Shown here: positions 43,427 through 51,829 of the stretch, one piece after another
How the letters are laid out: each line of letters begins with the position of its first letter
Position numbering within the stretch: position 1 is the stretch's first letter
Assembly: GCF_007671685.1 (NCBI RefSeq)
Contig: NZ_VCNL01000002.1
Coordinates: 744,001 to 808,000 of the forward strand
Source of the DNA: Halorubrum salsamenti
GTDB taxonomy: Archaea > Halobacteriota > Halobacteria > Halobacteriales > Haloferacaceae
DNA length: 64,000 bases
Reading direction: 5' to 3'
The notes under the pieces: model-generated
Told to the model about the DNA's origin: nothing
The model's database searches: none
Seen by the model: the letters and a program-made list of their open reading frames with translations, nothing else
Translations under genes and position numbers: made by a program

Positions 43427-44077
43427 ATGACCGACTGGGACGACCGCTTCGCGTCCGGAGAGTACCCCCGGGCGCCGGAGCCGTCCGCCGTGTTGCGCTC
43501 GTACGAGCCCGCGATCCCCGACGGCCGCGCGCTCGACGTGGCCGCCGGTACCGGCCGAAACGCTATCTACCTCGCGGAGGCGGGCTACGCGGTCGACGCC
43601 CTCGACGCCTCCCGCGAGGGGCTCTCCATCGTCCGCGAGCGCGCCGCCGAACGGGGCGTCGACGACCGCGTCGAGACGGTTCAGGCCGACGCCTCGACGT
43701 ACGCCTTTCCGGCCGAGACGTACGAGGTGATCGCGATGAGCTTCTTCCACGCGCTCGACCGCTTCGCCGACCTGACCGAGTCGCTCGTCCCCGGCGGGTA
43801 CCTGTTCGTCGAGGGGCACCTGCGGTCGGCCGACGCGACCCCGTCCGGCCCGAGCGACGACCGCTACCGGTTCGCCGCCAACGAGCTGCTCCGGGCCGGG
43901 CTCGGTCTGACCGTGCTGTACTACGACGAGACGACCGAGGAGCGTCCCGGCGACCACCGCCGCGCGACCGCCCGGCTGCTCGCGCGGCGGTCGAGCGGCG
44001 GGCGGCAGACGTACCCGCCCCGCCCGAGCGAGCGGAACGAGGAGGACGAGGGGGTCGCGGGGCGGACGGATGGGTGA
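43427..44077 (+). CDS. Class I SAM-dependent methyltransferase
   Basis: Methyltransferase of 216 residues. Motif I for S-adenosylmethionine binding is LDVAAGTGRNAIYLAEAGY (about 38-56), followed by DALDASREGL, the acidic loop VQADASTYAF and the post-motif EVIAMSFFHALDRF. It resembles the TehB/tellurite-resistance type and small metalloid methyltransferases, but the substrate cannot be told. The C-terminal 25 residues are a charged tail. Its stop overlaps the start of the next gene by 8 nt, so the two are translationally coupled. Confidence 0.88.
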   Translation: MTDWDDRFASGEYPRAPEPSAVLRSYEPAIPDGRALDVAAGTGRNAIYLAEAGYAVDALDASREGLSIVRERAAERGVDDRVETVQADASTYAFPAETYEVIAMSFFHALDRFADLTESLVPGGYLFVEGHLRSADATPSGPSDDRYRFAANELLRAGLGLTVLYYDETTEERPGDHRRATARLLARRSSGGRQTYPPRPSERNEEDEGVAGRTDG

Positions 44078-44630
44078 CGGCGGGCCGCCGGGCGCCGTCC
44101 TCAGGAAACTGGTCGCCGAGGCGGTCGGGGTCGACGGCGCCGCTCTCCTCGACGCCGTCGACCTCGTCGAGCGAGGGGACGACCCGGGACCGGCAGCCCG
44201 GCTCCCCGCGCTCGTCGACTCGGGTGACGCCGTCGTCGGGGTCGTGCCCCGCGCCGATACCGGCCTCGCGCGACGACTGCTGGGGAGCGGCGACGGAGGC
44301 GACGCCGGCGGAGACGACGGAGGCGACGACGACCGCGGGGACGGCGGAGACGGCGGAACGGTCAGACTCGTCTTCACCGGGCGGGCCGCGAACCGGTTCA
44401 CCGGCCCCTCGGGAGCCGTACTCCGGTCGGTCCTCGCCGAACACGGGGTCGAGGCGTACCGCCACGACGGCGACTCCCCGATCGGCGTGCTCCTCGTCGA
44501 CGACCGGGCCGTCGTCGGCCTGTTTGACGAGAGCGGACTCGCCGCGCTGCTGTGGGCAGACGCGCCAACGGTCCGTGAGTGGGCGGCCGCGACCTGTCGG
44601 CGCTACCTCTCGGCGGCCGAGCCGGCGTGA
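44070..44630 (+). CDS. FilR1-like effector-domain protein without a clear HTH
   Basis: Acidic protein of 186 residues. The C-terminal half (about 95-182; VRLVFTGRAANRF, then SVLAEHGVEAYRHDGDSPIG, then VVGLFDESGLAALL) resembles the FilR1/DUF1724 effector domain of haloarchaeal and methanogen HTH regulators. The usual N-terminal winged helix is not evident; the region 1-65 is short and helical, and a Gly/Asp-rich linker separates the parts. It may be a regulator that lost DNA binding or a partner of another protein. It overlaps the upstream methyltransferase gene by 8 nt. Confidence 0.6.
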   Translation: MGDGGPPGAVLRKLVAEAVGVDGAALLDAVDLVERGDDPGPAARLPALVDSGDAVVGVVPRADTGLARRLLGSGDGGDAGGDDGGDDDRGDGGDGGTVRLVFTGRAANRFTGPSGAVLRSVLAEHGVEAYRHDGDSPIGVLLVDDRAVVGLFDESGLAALLWADAPTVREWAAATCRRYLSAAEPA

Positions 44631-44706
44631 CGCGTTCTGGGCGCGAGGCCAGGCGGGTGTGATCGCGCGCCGCATCGTTTTTGCACGCACCCCGCGAAGG
44701 GGAAGT

Positions 44707-44982
44707 ATGAAAGCGCTGCTGCTGTTGGTCGCCGGGATCGGCGGACTGATCGAGGCGCTCGTCCCGCGAGCGGCCGTGCGCGCGTGGACGAAGGCGCTGT
44801 ACCGGAACGCGGGCGACGCTGAGCCCCGCGAGTGGGTGTACTCCGCCGCGCGCGCCGAAGGGGCGGTCATCGTGCTCGCCGCGCTCGTCGGGCTGTACCG
44901 CGTCGCGACCGCCGGGGACGACGAATCGGTCGACGACGACGACGAGGTCCCGGCCGCGACCGGCTCGCGAGACGCCGTCTGA
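44707..44982 (+). CDS. Small membrane protein of unknown function
   Basis: A 91-residue protein with two hydrophobic segments (LLLLVAGIGGLIEALV and GAVIVLAALVGLYRVA) and an acidic C-terminal tail with DDESVDDDDEV. The loop between carries REWVYSAARAEG. The arrangement is like DUF-type small haloarchaeal membrane proteins; I do not recognise it further. A box cgtttttgc at 44676-44684 is centred 27 nt upstream of the ATG, so it is a separate leaderless transcript. Confidence 0.75.
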   Translation: MKALLLLVAGIGGLIEALVPRAAVRAWTKALYRNAGDAEPREWVYSAARAEGAVIVLAALVGLYRVATAGDDESVDDDDEVPAATGSRDAV

Positions 44983-45048
44983 CTGAGGGGACGGGAGAGA
45001 GCGAAACCACCCGAACGTATTTCCACGGCGTCGTGGTAGTGTCTCGCA

Positions 45049-46230
45049 ATGTCGGATCCGGCCCTTCGTCCGCACGGGGAGCGCGACTCGCTCGTCCGAG
45101 TGTTACACGTCGACGACGAGTCGGCCTTTCTCGACCTCGTGGCGACCTACCTCGAACGGCTCGACGACGCGTTCGAGGTTCGGTCGGAGACCGACGTGGA
45201 CGCCGCGCTCGCCGCCGTCGAGTCCGAGCCGATCGACTGCGTCGTCAGCGACTACGAGATGCCCGGAACAGACGGGTTAGCGTTTCTCGAGCGCGTTCGG
45301 GAGCGCGACCCGACGGTGCCGTTCGTCCTCTTTACCGGAAAGGGAAGCGAGGAGATCGCCAGCGAGGCCATCTCCGCGGGCGTCACCGACTACATCCAGA
45401 AGCGCTCGGGGACCGACCAGTACACGGTGCTCGCGAATCGGATCCGGAACGCGGTCGATCAGGCCCGCTCGCGGGCGGCGCTGGCGGCGAGCCAGGAGCG
45501 GCTCTCGCGGTTCATCGAGCAGTCGCCGCTCGGGACGATCGAGTACGACGAGACGTTCCGGATCGTCCGGGTGAACCCGGCCGCCGAGGAGATCCTCGGC
45601 TACTCGGAGTCGGAACTGCTCGACGGAACGTGGGCGCGCTTCGTCCCCGAGGAGCTCCACCGCCACGTCGCGGAGGTCGAACGCCGGCTCCTCTCGGACA
45701 AGGGCGGCTACCGGAGCGTCAACGAGAACGTGCGCGCAGACGGCGAGCGGATCCGCTGCGCGTGGCACAACCAGGTGGTGACCGACGGCGACGACGAGGT
45801 GATCCGGGTCTTCTCGCAGTTCGAGGACGTGAGCGAACAGACGAACCGCAAGCGGGAGGTGGAACGGACGAACGCCGTGCTGTCGACGGTGCTCGACGGA
45901 CTGCCGGTCGGCGTGCTCGTCGAGGACGCCGACAGGCGGATCCTCCGCGTCAACCGGTACCTGTACGACCTCTTCGATCTCGACGGAGATCCGGCTGCGG
46001 CGATCGGTCGCGACTGCGCGCGGTTCGCCGTCGAGATGAGCGACCTGTTCGGCGACCCCGAGTCGTTCGTCGACCGGATCGACGCGATCGTCGACGCGCG
46101 ACGGCCCGTCGACGACGAGCGGATCGCCCTCGCCGACGGTCGTGTCTTCCTTCGGACGTACCGTCCGGTCGACCTGCCGGACGGGTACGGACACCTGTGG
46201 GCCTACCGCGACGCGAGCAGCGAGCGGTAG
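45049..46230 (+). CDS. Response regulator with receiver and two PAS domains
   Basis: Signalling protein of 393 residues. The N-terminal receiver (about 17-135) has the acidic pocket in VLHVDDESAF, the phospho-acceptor Asp in VVSDYEMPGTDG (about residue 67) and a Lys in IQKRSG. Two PAS domains follow (about 155-270, with GTIEYDETFRIVRVN and EEILGYSESELLDG; and 285-393, with LDGLPVGVLVEDADRRILRVN). No histidine kinase or DNA-binding domain is present, so the output is probably to a partner protein. Haloarchaea have many such REC-PAS proteins. A TATA-like cgtatttcc (45016-45024) lies 29 nt upstream. Confidence 0.93.
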   Translation: MSDPALRPHGERDSLVRVLHVDDESAFLDLVATYLERLDDAFEVRSETDVDAALAAVESEPIDCVVSDYEMPGTDGLAFLERVRERDPTVPFVLFTGKGSEEIASEAISAGVTDYIQKRSGTDQYTVLANRIRNAVDQARSRAALAASQERLSRFIEQSPLGTIEYDETFRIVRVNPAAEEILGYSESELLDGTWARFVPEELHRHVAEVERRLLSDKGGYRSVNENVRADGERIRCAWHNQVVTDGDDEVIRVFSQFEDVSEQTNRKREVERTNAVLSTVLDGLPVGVLVEDADRRILRVNRYLYDLFDLDGDPAAAIGRDCARFAVEMSDLFGDPESFVDRIDAIVDARRPVDDERIALADGRVFLRTYRPVDLPDGYGHLWAYRDASSER

Positions 46231-46252
46231 GAACCGCTCGGCGCCCACGCCG

Positions 46253-46879
46253 TCAGTTCTCGGTCAAGTACGGCCGATCGGCCTCGGAGCGCTCGCCGGT
46301 CCGCAGCACGTGGCAGTCCCGGCACCGCGCCTCGTAGGACTCCTCGGCGCCGACGAGGATGGTCGGGTCGTCGACGTGGGCCGGCTCTCCCTCGATGAGC
46401 CGCTGGTTCCGTGAGGCCGGCTCGCCGCACTGCGAGCAGATCGCCTGCAGCTTGTCGACGTACTCGGCGGTCGCCATCAGCTTCGGGAGGGGCTCGAACG
46501 GCTCGCCGCGGAACGTCTGGTCGGTGCCGGAGACGATCACGCGGGTCCCGTTGTCCGCCAGGGAGTTACACACCTCCACGAGCGCGTCGGAGAAGAAGTT
46601 CGCCTCGTCGACCGCGACGACCTCGGGGTACGGGTCGTCGTCGAGGATCGCGAGCGGGCCGTCGCCCTCGTTGTCGACGACGGTCGCGTCCCACTGCCGG
46701 CCGTTGTGGCTCCCGATCGTCGTCTCCCCGTAGCGGTCGTCGACGGCCGGCTTGTACACCGCGACGGACTGGCCGGCGATCTCCGAGCGCCGGAGCCGCC
46801 GGAGCAGCTCCTCCGTTTTCCCAGAGAACATCGACCCCGAAATGACCTCGATCCACCCGGATCGAGTGATCGCGTGCAT
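46253..46879 (-). CDS. tdk: Thymidine kinase (type II)
   Basis: Thymidine kinase of the salvage pathway, 208 residues. P-loop SGSMFSGKTEELLRR (about 14-28), the Walker B-type VVAVDEANFF (about 88-97) and the lasso region with VDKLQAICSQCGEPASRNQR are present. The structural zinc is bound by CSQC and CRDC. It ends SEADRPYLTEN. The promoter box on the minus strand (ggtttagtcg, 46901-46910) overlaps the stop codon of the downstream-lying amidohydrolase gene and is centred 27 nt upstream of the ATG. Confidence 0.95.
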   Translation of the reverse strand: MHAITRSGWIEVISGSMFSGKTEELLRRLRRSEIAGQSVAVYKPAVDDRYGETTIGSHNGRQWDATVVDNEGDGPLAILDDDPYPEVVAVDEANFFSDALVEVCNSLADNGTRVIVSGTDQTFRGEPFEPLPKLMATAEYVDKLQAICSQCGEPASRNQRLIEGEPAHVDDPTILVGAEESYEARCRDCHVLRTGERSEADRPYLTEN

Positions 46880-46900
46880 GTCCTGACGGGCACGAGCCAG

Positions 46901-46910
46901 CGACTAAACC
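46901..46910 (-). promoter_or_regulatory. TATA box of tdk overlapping the amidohydrolase stop
   Basis: Minus-strand ggtttagtcg includes the TAG stop of the upstream amidohydrolase gene, so the tdk promoter is embedded in the end of its neighbour. Confidence 0.5.
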
Positions 46911-47968
46911 GTTTCTCTCCCGGCCGGCTCGCCGCCGATCACGACGCGGGACACGTCGGCCGCGCCGGCGCGCCTGACGATCGCGCGGACGAGGTCGTGC
47001 GCGCCCGCGAGGTTGTCGGAGTCGCCGTCGAGCGCCAGCAGGTCGGCGTCCGCGCCGGGCTCGATCACGCCGCGGTTCATCCCCGCGATCGCCGCGCCGT
47101 TCACCGTCGCCATCCGCAGGATCTCCCGGGCCGGGAGATCGGAGAGCTTCGCGGCGAACTCCATCTCGCGGAACATCGACGGCGAGTCGAGCATGACGTT
47201 GTCGGTGCCGAGCGCGACCGTCGTCCGCTCGGCGAGGTCCCGGATCGGCGGCACGCCGACGTTCGTCACGAGGTTCGACCGCGGGCAGACGACCACGGGG
47301 GTGCCGCGGTCGTCGAGCCGTTCGAGGTGGATCTCCTCGGCGTGGACCATGTGGACGAGGAAGTCGGGGTCGAGGTCCATCGCGGCGTTGATGTCGTCGG
47401 CGTCGCGCTCGCCGGCGTGGATCCCGAACAGCTTCCCGGCCTCTCGGGTCTCCGAGCGCACCGCGTCGAAGTCGGCGTCGCGGGCGCCGGAGGCGCCGTA
47501 CCCGTCCGCGACCGAGAGCACGTCCGGGTCGTCGCGGCCGAACGCGACCGGCTCGATCGCGCGCTCGCCGAAGTCGACGCCCTCGCCCGCGACCGCGTCC
47601 CGGAGCGCGGCGACGCCCTCGACGCCGCCCTCGCGGAACTCCAGGAACGTGCCGGTCCCGGTCGACTCCATGTACCGGAGGCTCCGCGCCATCGCGGCGA
47701 CCTTCTCCTCGCGGCTCGCCTCGCGCAGGAGCCGGTGTTTGAGTCCGTCCGGCGGCGCGACCAGATCGTCGAGAGAGAGCCCCTCGCCGGCCTCCTTGGC
47801 GATCGAGTCGCCGATGTGGGTGTGGGCGTTGACGAACGCCGGGAGGATCACGTCGTCGCTCTCGACCGACTCCTCCTCGATCCGAGCGATCTCCCCGTCG
47901 TCGACGACGACCCGCCCCTCGACCGGCTCGAACTCCGGACCGACCAGAACGGTCCCTTCGAGGTTCAT
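46904..47968 (-). CDS. Amidohydrolase family protein (SsnA/MtaD-like)
   Basis: Metal-dependent hydrolase of 354 residues in the amidohydrolase superfamily (cytosine/guanine deaminase and related enzymes). Metal ligands: NAHTHIGD (HxH, about 47-54), GIHAGERDADD (His at about 181), HMVHAEE (His near 206), and VALGTDNVMLDSP (Asp near 253). The N- and C-terminal strands form the usual beta-sandwich. It most resembles haloarchaeal nucleobase or chlorohydrolase-type deaminases; the substrate is unknown. A TATA box on the minus strand (accttttact, 47991-48000) is centred 28 nt upstream. Confidence 0.88.
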   Translation of the reverse strand: MNLEGTVLVGPEFEPVEGRVVVDDGEIARIEEESVESDDVILPAFVNAHTHIGDSIAKEAGEGLSLDDLVAPPDGLKHRLLREASREEKVAAMARSLRYMESTGTGTFLEFREGGVEGVAALRDAVAGEGVDFGERAIEPVAFGRDDPDVLSVADGYGASGARDADFDAVRSETREAGKLFGIHAGERDADDINAAMDLDPDFLVHMVHAEEIHLERLDDRGTPVVVCPRSNLVTNVGVPPIRDLAERTTVALGTDNVMLDSPSMFREMEFAAKLSDLPAREILRMATVNGAAIAGMNRGVIEPGADADLLALDGDSDNLAGAHDLVRAIVRRAGAADVSRVVIGGEPAGRETV

Positions 47969-47990
47969 ACTCGGGGGTCGCCGGCGCCCG

Positions 47991-48000
47991 AGTAAAAGGT
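47991..48000 (-). promoter_or_regulatory. TATA box of the amidohydrolase gene
   Basis: Minus-strand accttttact is centred 28 nt upstream of the ATG at 47968. Confidence 0.5.
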
Positions 48001-48073
48001 CACGACAGGGGCGCGGATCGCGGGGTCACGCCTCGCCATGACTCGTTCGGTCACGTCCCGTCACGTCACCCTG

Positions 48074-49318
48074 TCACGCCCCGTCCCGGAACTCGTCGAG
48101 CGTCGTCGGCATCGCGCCGCGCACCTCCGCGACGAGCCCGTCGGGGTCGAGGCCGAGCACGTCGGCGGCGGCCCGCCCGACGCGGTCGGTCGCGGGCCGG
48201 GGGGCGTAGACGCCGAGGCGCCACTGGTTGCGCTGGGCGGTCCGGAGCGCGGAGACCAGCGGGGACTGCCGCTCTAACCGGCGGATATCGCCGTTAACGG
48301 TGACGCGCGCGGTCGACTCGCGCATCGACGGCTCCGGGGGCACGTCGAGGATCACGTGTTGGCGGGCGACGCCGGCCTCCTCCGCGATCTCGCGTTCCAG
48401 CGCGGTCTCGGCGTCGTGGTCGGCCTCGTGGACGCGCTCGGGCACGTCGTCGTACTCGGCCCACACCGCGAGCTTGTAGAGGTCGCGCTCGTCGTAGCGC
48501 CGGGAGAGCTCGGCCGTCTCCGGGCGGCTCCGGATCGCCGCGAGGAAGTCGTGGTCGTCCATCCGACGGAGCTCGGCCGCGGTCGCCGGCGTCGCGTCGA
48601 GCAGGTCGGTCGCGGCCCGGCGTAACATCGCCTTCGAGATGCGCGCGACGTGGTGAGTGTACACGACCGGGTTCATCAGCGCGCGCGCCAAGAGGAGGCT
48701 CTCGGCCGTCTGGACGTTCCCCTCGTCCAGCACGAGCGCGTCGTCTCCCGTCCCGTCGTCGACGAACGTCAGCTCCCGGACGAACCGCTCGGTGTCGATA
48801 GTGCCGTACGGCACCCCGGTGTGGTAGGCGTCGCGCACGAGGTAGTCCATCCGGTCCACGTCGAGTTCGCCCGAGACGAGCCCGCCGTACGGCCCCTCGC
48901 CGGCGACGAGCCCGGCGATCCGCTCGGGGTTGAGGCCGTGATCGCGGAGCACGTCCCCCACCGCGCCTGTCGCGAGCAACTCGTCGACGTCGTCGTGGTA
49001 CTTCCCCGTGCGGCGGTGCGTGAGCGACTCCAAGTTGTGGCTGAAGGGGCCGTGTCCCACGTCGTGGAGCATGGCCGCCGCCTCGATCCGGTCCGCGCGC
49101 TTCCCCTCGATTCCGAGGTGGTCGAGCGCCCGGCTGGCGAGGTGATAGACGCCGAGCGAGTGCTCGAAGCGCGTGTGGTTCGCGGAGGGGTAGACGAGCT
49201 GGACCGTGCCGAGCTGTTTGACGTGTCGGAGGCGCTGGACGGCGGGGGTGTCGAGCAGGTCGACGGCGACACCGTCGATCTCGATGTGGTCGTGGACGGT
49301 GTCCTTGACCGTGATCAT
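48074..49318 (-). CDS. HD domain phosphohydrolase
   Basis: HD-superfamily protein of 414 residues. The metal-binding residues are in LRHVKQLGTVQLVYPSANHT (His at about 28), EAAAMLHDVGHGPFSH (HD, about 73-88) and the Asp in DVDRMDYLVRDAYH. This is the layout of SAMHD1/YdhJ-type dNTP or nucleotide phosphohydrolases. The ATG at 49318 (MITVKDTVHDHIEIDG) is chosen because a TATA box at 49341-49350 lies 26 nt upstream; the frame continues upstream but with non-family basic sequence. The C-terminal third is haloarchaeal. Substrate unknown. Confidence 0.92.
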   Translation of the reverse strand: MITVKDTVHDHIEIDGVAVDLLDTPAVQRLRHVKQLGTVQLVYPSANHTRFEHSLGVYHLASRALDHLGIEGKRADRIEAAAMLHDVGHGPFSHNLESLTHRRTGKYHDDVDELLATGAVGDVLRDHGLNPERIAGLVAGEGPYGGLVSGELDVDRMDYLVRDAYHTGVPYGTIDTERFVRELTFVDDGTGDDALVLDEGNVQTAESLLLARALMNPVVYTHHVARISKAMLRRAATDLLDATPATAAELRRMDDHDFLAAIRSRPETAELSRRYDERDLYKLAVWAEYDDVPERVHEADHDAETALEREIAEEAGVARQHVILDVPPEPSMRESTARVTVNGDIRRLERQSPLVSALRTAQRNQWRLGVYAPRPATDRVGRAAADVLGLDPDGLVAEVRGAMPTTLDEFRDGA

Positions 49319-49340
49319 GCGTCGACGTTCGACGGCATGG

Positions 49341-49350
49341 GATAAAAGCG
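49341..49350 (-). promoter_or_regulatory. TATA box of the HD phosphohydrolase gene
   Basis: Minus-strand cgcttttatc is centred 26 nt upstream of the ATG at 49318 and decides that start. Confidence 0.55.
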
Positions 49351-49420
49351 GCGTGCGTCGCCGAAGACGCCACGACTCACCGGAATCCGATCGTTGCCGA
49401 AAGTTGGAACGGCCGGCACG

Positions 49421-49430
49421 ATTTATACGT
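49421..49430 (+). promoter_or_regulatory. TATA box of the Usp gene at 49452
   Basis: The box atttatacgt is centred 27 nt upstream of the ATG at 49452. Confidence 0.55.
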
Positions 49431-49451
49431 GCAGTGCCCGAACAGTCGGCC

Positions 49452-49856
49452 ATGTACGACGTACTCATGGGGATCGACAACGCGGAGGACCGCCGTGCGG
49501 TCGCACAGGCGGAAGCGATCGCGGATCTCCCGACGGAGGAAGGCGCGGTGACCGCTCACCTGTGTCACGTGTTTCAGGAGAACCCCGAGGGCGCCTCGGT
49601 CCACCAGATCTCGGCGGTGCGGCGCGCCCGTGAGATCCTCGAAGAGGCCGAGGTCAACTGCGTTCACTACGAGGCGAGCGGCGAGCCCTCCGACGAGCTG
49701 CTCGCGGCGGCCGCCGACGTCGACGCGGACGCGATCTGCGTCTCCGGTCGGAAGCGACGCCCGACCGGGAAGGCCGTCTTCGGGAGCGTGACGCAGGACG
49801 TGATCTTGGGGACCGACCGGCCGGTGCTCACGGTCCCGGCGCCGCAAGGCGACTGA
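49452..49856 (+). CDS. Universal stress protein (UspA family)
   Basis: Single-domain Usp of 134 residues. The first strand reads YDVLMGIDNAEDRRAVAQ. The nucleotide loop is GRKRRPTGKAVFGSVTQDV (about 99-117), close to the G-x2-G-x9-GS pattern with an extra Arg, so ATP binding is plausible. It ends RPVLTVPAPQGD. It is the fifth intact Usp gene in the window. The ATG at 49452 is supported by the strong TATA box 27 nt upstream. Confidence 0.9.
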   Translation: MYDVLMGIDNAEDRRAVAQAEAIADLPTEEGAVTAHLCHVFQENPEGASVHQISAVRRAREILEEAEVNCVHYEASGEPSDELLAAAADVDADAICVSGRKRRPTGKAVFGSVTQDVILGTDRPVLTVPAPQGD

Positions 49857-49968
49857 ACGACCGCGCGCGACGACGGACCCGCTACGTCCGCGAGCCGCCG
49901 CCGCGGAACCGGTCGTTTCGGCTCGCGGTCGGGGCGTGGTTGCGGTTCGACGGCTCTCGTCGAACGGG

Positions 49969-50952
49969 TCAGTACCGCGACGCCGCGACGACGACCGCGC
50001 CACGCATCCCGTCGTCGCGGTGGCGCTCGCAGGCGTACTCGTGGGTTCCCGGCTCCTCGAACGTGTGTTCGAAGACGTGTTCGTCCTCCTGCTGTTCGGG
50101 GGAGGCGGCGGCCTCGACGGCGACGAGGTCGCTCTCGAACGACCCGTCCTCGGCGACGACGCTGTGTTCGCCCGCGCCGGGGACCCAGCGCCACCTGACG
50201 CTCGTCCCGGGCGTCACCCGGAGCGCGGGGGTGTCGTAGACGGGCGCCGTGTCCCACTCGCCGGCCTCCGAGTCGTACCCGCCGGGGCCGCCGACGCGGA
50301 CGGTGACCGCGTCCTGCCGGAGGGGGCTCTCCGTCTCCGCGACGCCCGGCGCTCCCGACGCGGCCGGCGTCTCGGCGAACCAGTCGCCGTAGTCGACGGG
50401 GGTCGTGTCGTACTCCGTGACGTACGACTCGATCTCCGGGCCGACGACGAGCGCGCCGCGCTCGCCGATCGCCTGATGGGGGCGACAGGAGTACCGCGTG
50501 ATCCCCTCGTCCGCCTCGGTCACGGTGATCGCGTACTCGCGGCTCGCCTCGTCGGTGAGTTCCGACTCGATCGCTGCGGGGCCGTCGTACGTCACCACGT
50601 CGTGGAGGCCGGTGTCGCCGGTCCACCCCCAGCGGACCGTCGTGTCGTAGTCGACCCACACCGCCGCCGGATCGAGTCGAAAGCCGTCGCCGGCGCCGAC
50701 CGCGATCGCGACCTCGTCCTCGCCGCGCCGGTCGACCGTCCCGGCGTAGCCGACCTCGCCGTCGAACCAGTGGCCGTACTCCGGCTCCGGGGCGTCGGTC
50801 GTGTCGACGGGCTCGTCGTCCGAGCCGGTCCCGCCGCTCTCGTCGTCACCGATCCGGTCGAACGAGCCGAGACAGCCGGCGAGCGTTCCGAGGGTTCCCC
50901 CGGCCGCCAACGCCAGCGCGCGGCGACGGGAGGTGGAGGGCGTTCGCGACAT
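49969..50952 (-). CDS. Two-domain blue-copper (halocyanin-like) lipoprotein
   Basis: Secreted lipoprotein of 327 residues with a twin-arginine-like signal (TSRRRALALAAGGTLGTLA) and lipobox AGC at about residue 26. Two cupredoxin domains follow. Domain 2 (about 205-327) has the full type 1 copper set: His in AGEHSVVAED and CERHRDDGM (Cys, His, Met). Domain 1 (about 60-172) has His in GLHDVVTYDG and CRPHQAIGE, in which the expected axial Met is Glu. Halocyanins are mobile electron carriers on the cell surface. The gene follows aMBF1 by 9 bp and is probably co-transcribed with it. The copper partner could be the SCO/Nos cluster. Confidence 0.9.
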   Translation of the reverse strand: MSRTPSTSRRRALALAAGGTLGTLAGCLGSFDRIGDDESGGTGSDDEPVDTTDAPEPEYGHWFDGEVGYAGTVDRRGEDEVAIAVGAGDGFRLDPAAVWVDYDTTVRWGWTGDTGLHDVVTYDGPAAIESELTDEASREYAITVTEADEGITRYSCRPHQAIGERGALVVGPEIESYVTEYDTTPVDYGDWFAETPAASGAPGVAETESPLRQDAVTVRVGGPGGYDSEAGEWDTAPVYDTPALRVTPGTSVRWRWVPGAGEHSVVAEDGSFESDLVAVEAAASPEQQEDEHVFEHTFEEPGTHEYACERHRDDGMRGAVVVAASRY

Positions 50953-50961
50953 CGCTCGGGG

Positions 50962-51531
50962 TCACTCGTCGACGATGTCGACCCCGAGCCGCTCCTCGAG
51001 CGCGCGGACGACGGAGCCGCCGACGCCGGCGGTCGCGGCCCGGCCGTCCTCGACCGCGAACAGGTCGTCCTCGTCGACCTCGAGCTCCTCGGCCAGCTCC
51101 TCGACGGTGAGTCCGGCGTCCCGCCGCGCCGCCGCCACGTCGTCGCCGTAGCCGGAGACGAGGTACGGGAGCCGGTCGGACTCGTAGTTGGTTCCGCCCT
51201 CCTCCCAGTGCTTGGAGTCGCCCGTCGCGGAGTCGTACATCTTCGCCTGCTTCCGGGCGAGCTCCTTCTTCCGGCTCTCCGGGCCGCTCGAGTCGGCGCT
51301 GGCGCCGCCGGAACTGCCGCCAGAGCTTCCGCCGCGGCTTCCGCTCGACCCCGATCCGCCGTGTCCGCTGGGCGCGTTGCCGGCGTCGTCGTGGGGACGG
51401 CAGTCTGAACAGACGAGGAGCTCCGCCCCGGCGACCGTGGCCCGCTGGAGGTCTGTGGTCTCGCGCCCGCAGAGCTCGCAGGCATCGCCGTCGTCGCCGC
51501 CGCCGCCGCCGCCCGTCGAGTACTTCGCCAT
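50962..51531 (-). CDS. mbf1: Archaeal multiprotein bridging factor 1 (aMBF1)
   Basis: Transcription cofactor of 189 residues. An N-terminal zinc ribbon (CELCGRETTDL and CSDC) is followed by a Gly/Ser-rich linker (about 50-85), and the C-terminal Cro-like helix-turn-helix is at about 130-185 (VAAARRDAGLTVEELAEELE). This is the layout of aMBF1, which in archaea binds ribosomes and is thought to act in translation as well as transcription. A TATA box on the minus strand (ccttttaacg, 51555-51564) is centred 28 nt upstream of the ATG. Confidence 0.94.
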   Translation of the reverse strand: MAKYSTGGGGGGDDGDACELCGRETTDLQRATVAGAELLVCSDCRPHDDAGNAPSGHGGSGSSGSRGGSSGGSSGGASADSSGPESRKKELARKQAKMYDSATGDSKHWEEGGTNYESDRLPYLVSGYGDDVAAARRDAGLTVEELAEELEVDEDDLFAVEDGRAATAGVGGSVVRALEERLGVDIVDE

Positions 51532-51554
51532 ACCGCGAGTAGTGGACCCCGATC

Positions 51555-51564
51555 GTTAAAAGGT
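51555..51564 (-). promoter_or_regulatory. TATA box of the aMBF1 operon
   Basis: Minus-strand ccttttaacg is centred 28 nt upstream of the ATG at 51531. Confidence 0.55.
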
Positions 51565-51683
51565 CGTGGAGGGCCGCACGTCGATCGGGACCCGGCGGCC
51601 GGCGTCGCTCACCCCACCGTTCCGTCATTTGGTGGCGCGATCGACGGCTGGAGTAGATGAATCGGTGCGACGGAGGCTGGTGT

Positions 51684-51766
51684 TTATAAATGATCGTCGC
51701 AGCCGCTTGCGGGTTTTTAAAAATCACCTTGCAGCCACCGAACCGCAACACCCGCTCCCGTATCGA
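51684..51766 (+). repeat. Dispersed element copy 3 with downstream module
   Basis: It opens with ttataaatgatcgtcgc (51684-51700), then an AT-rich gtttttaaaaatc, then cgcaacacccgctcccg ending near atcga. The same blocks occur in the same order at 24157-24241. Nothing else is seen in the 298 bp between aMBF1 and gcvPB. Confidence 0.55.
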
Positions 51767-51829
51767 TCGGGGAGCCGTCTTCGTCGACCGGCCGTTTCTG
51801 ACGAAGCGAGTCGGCGAGAAGCGAGCCCG

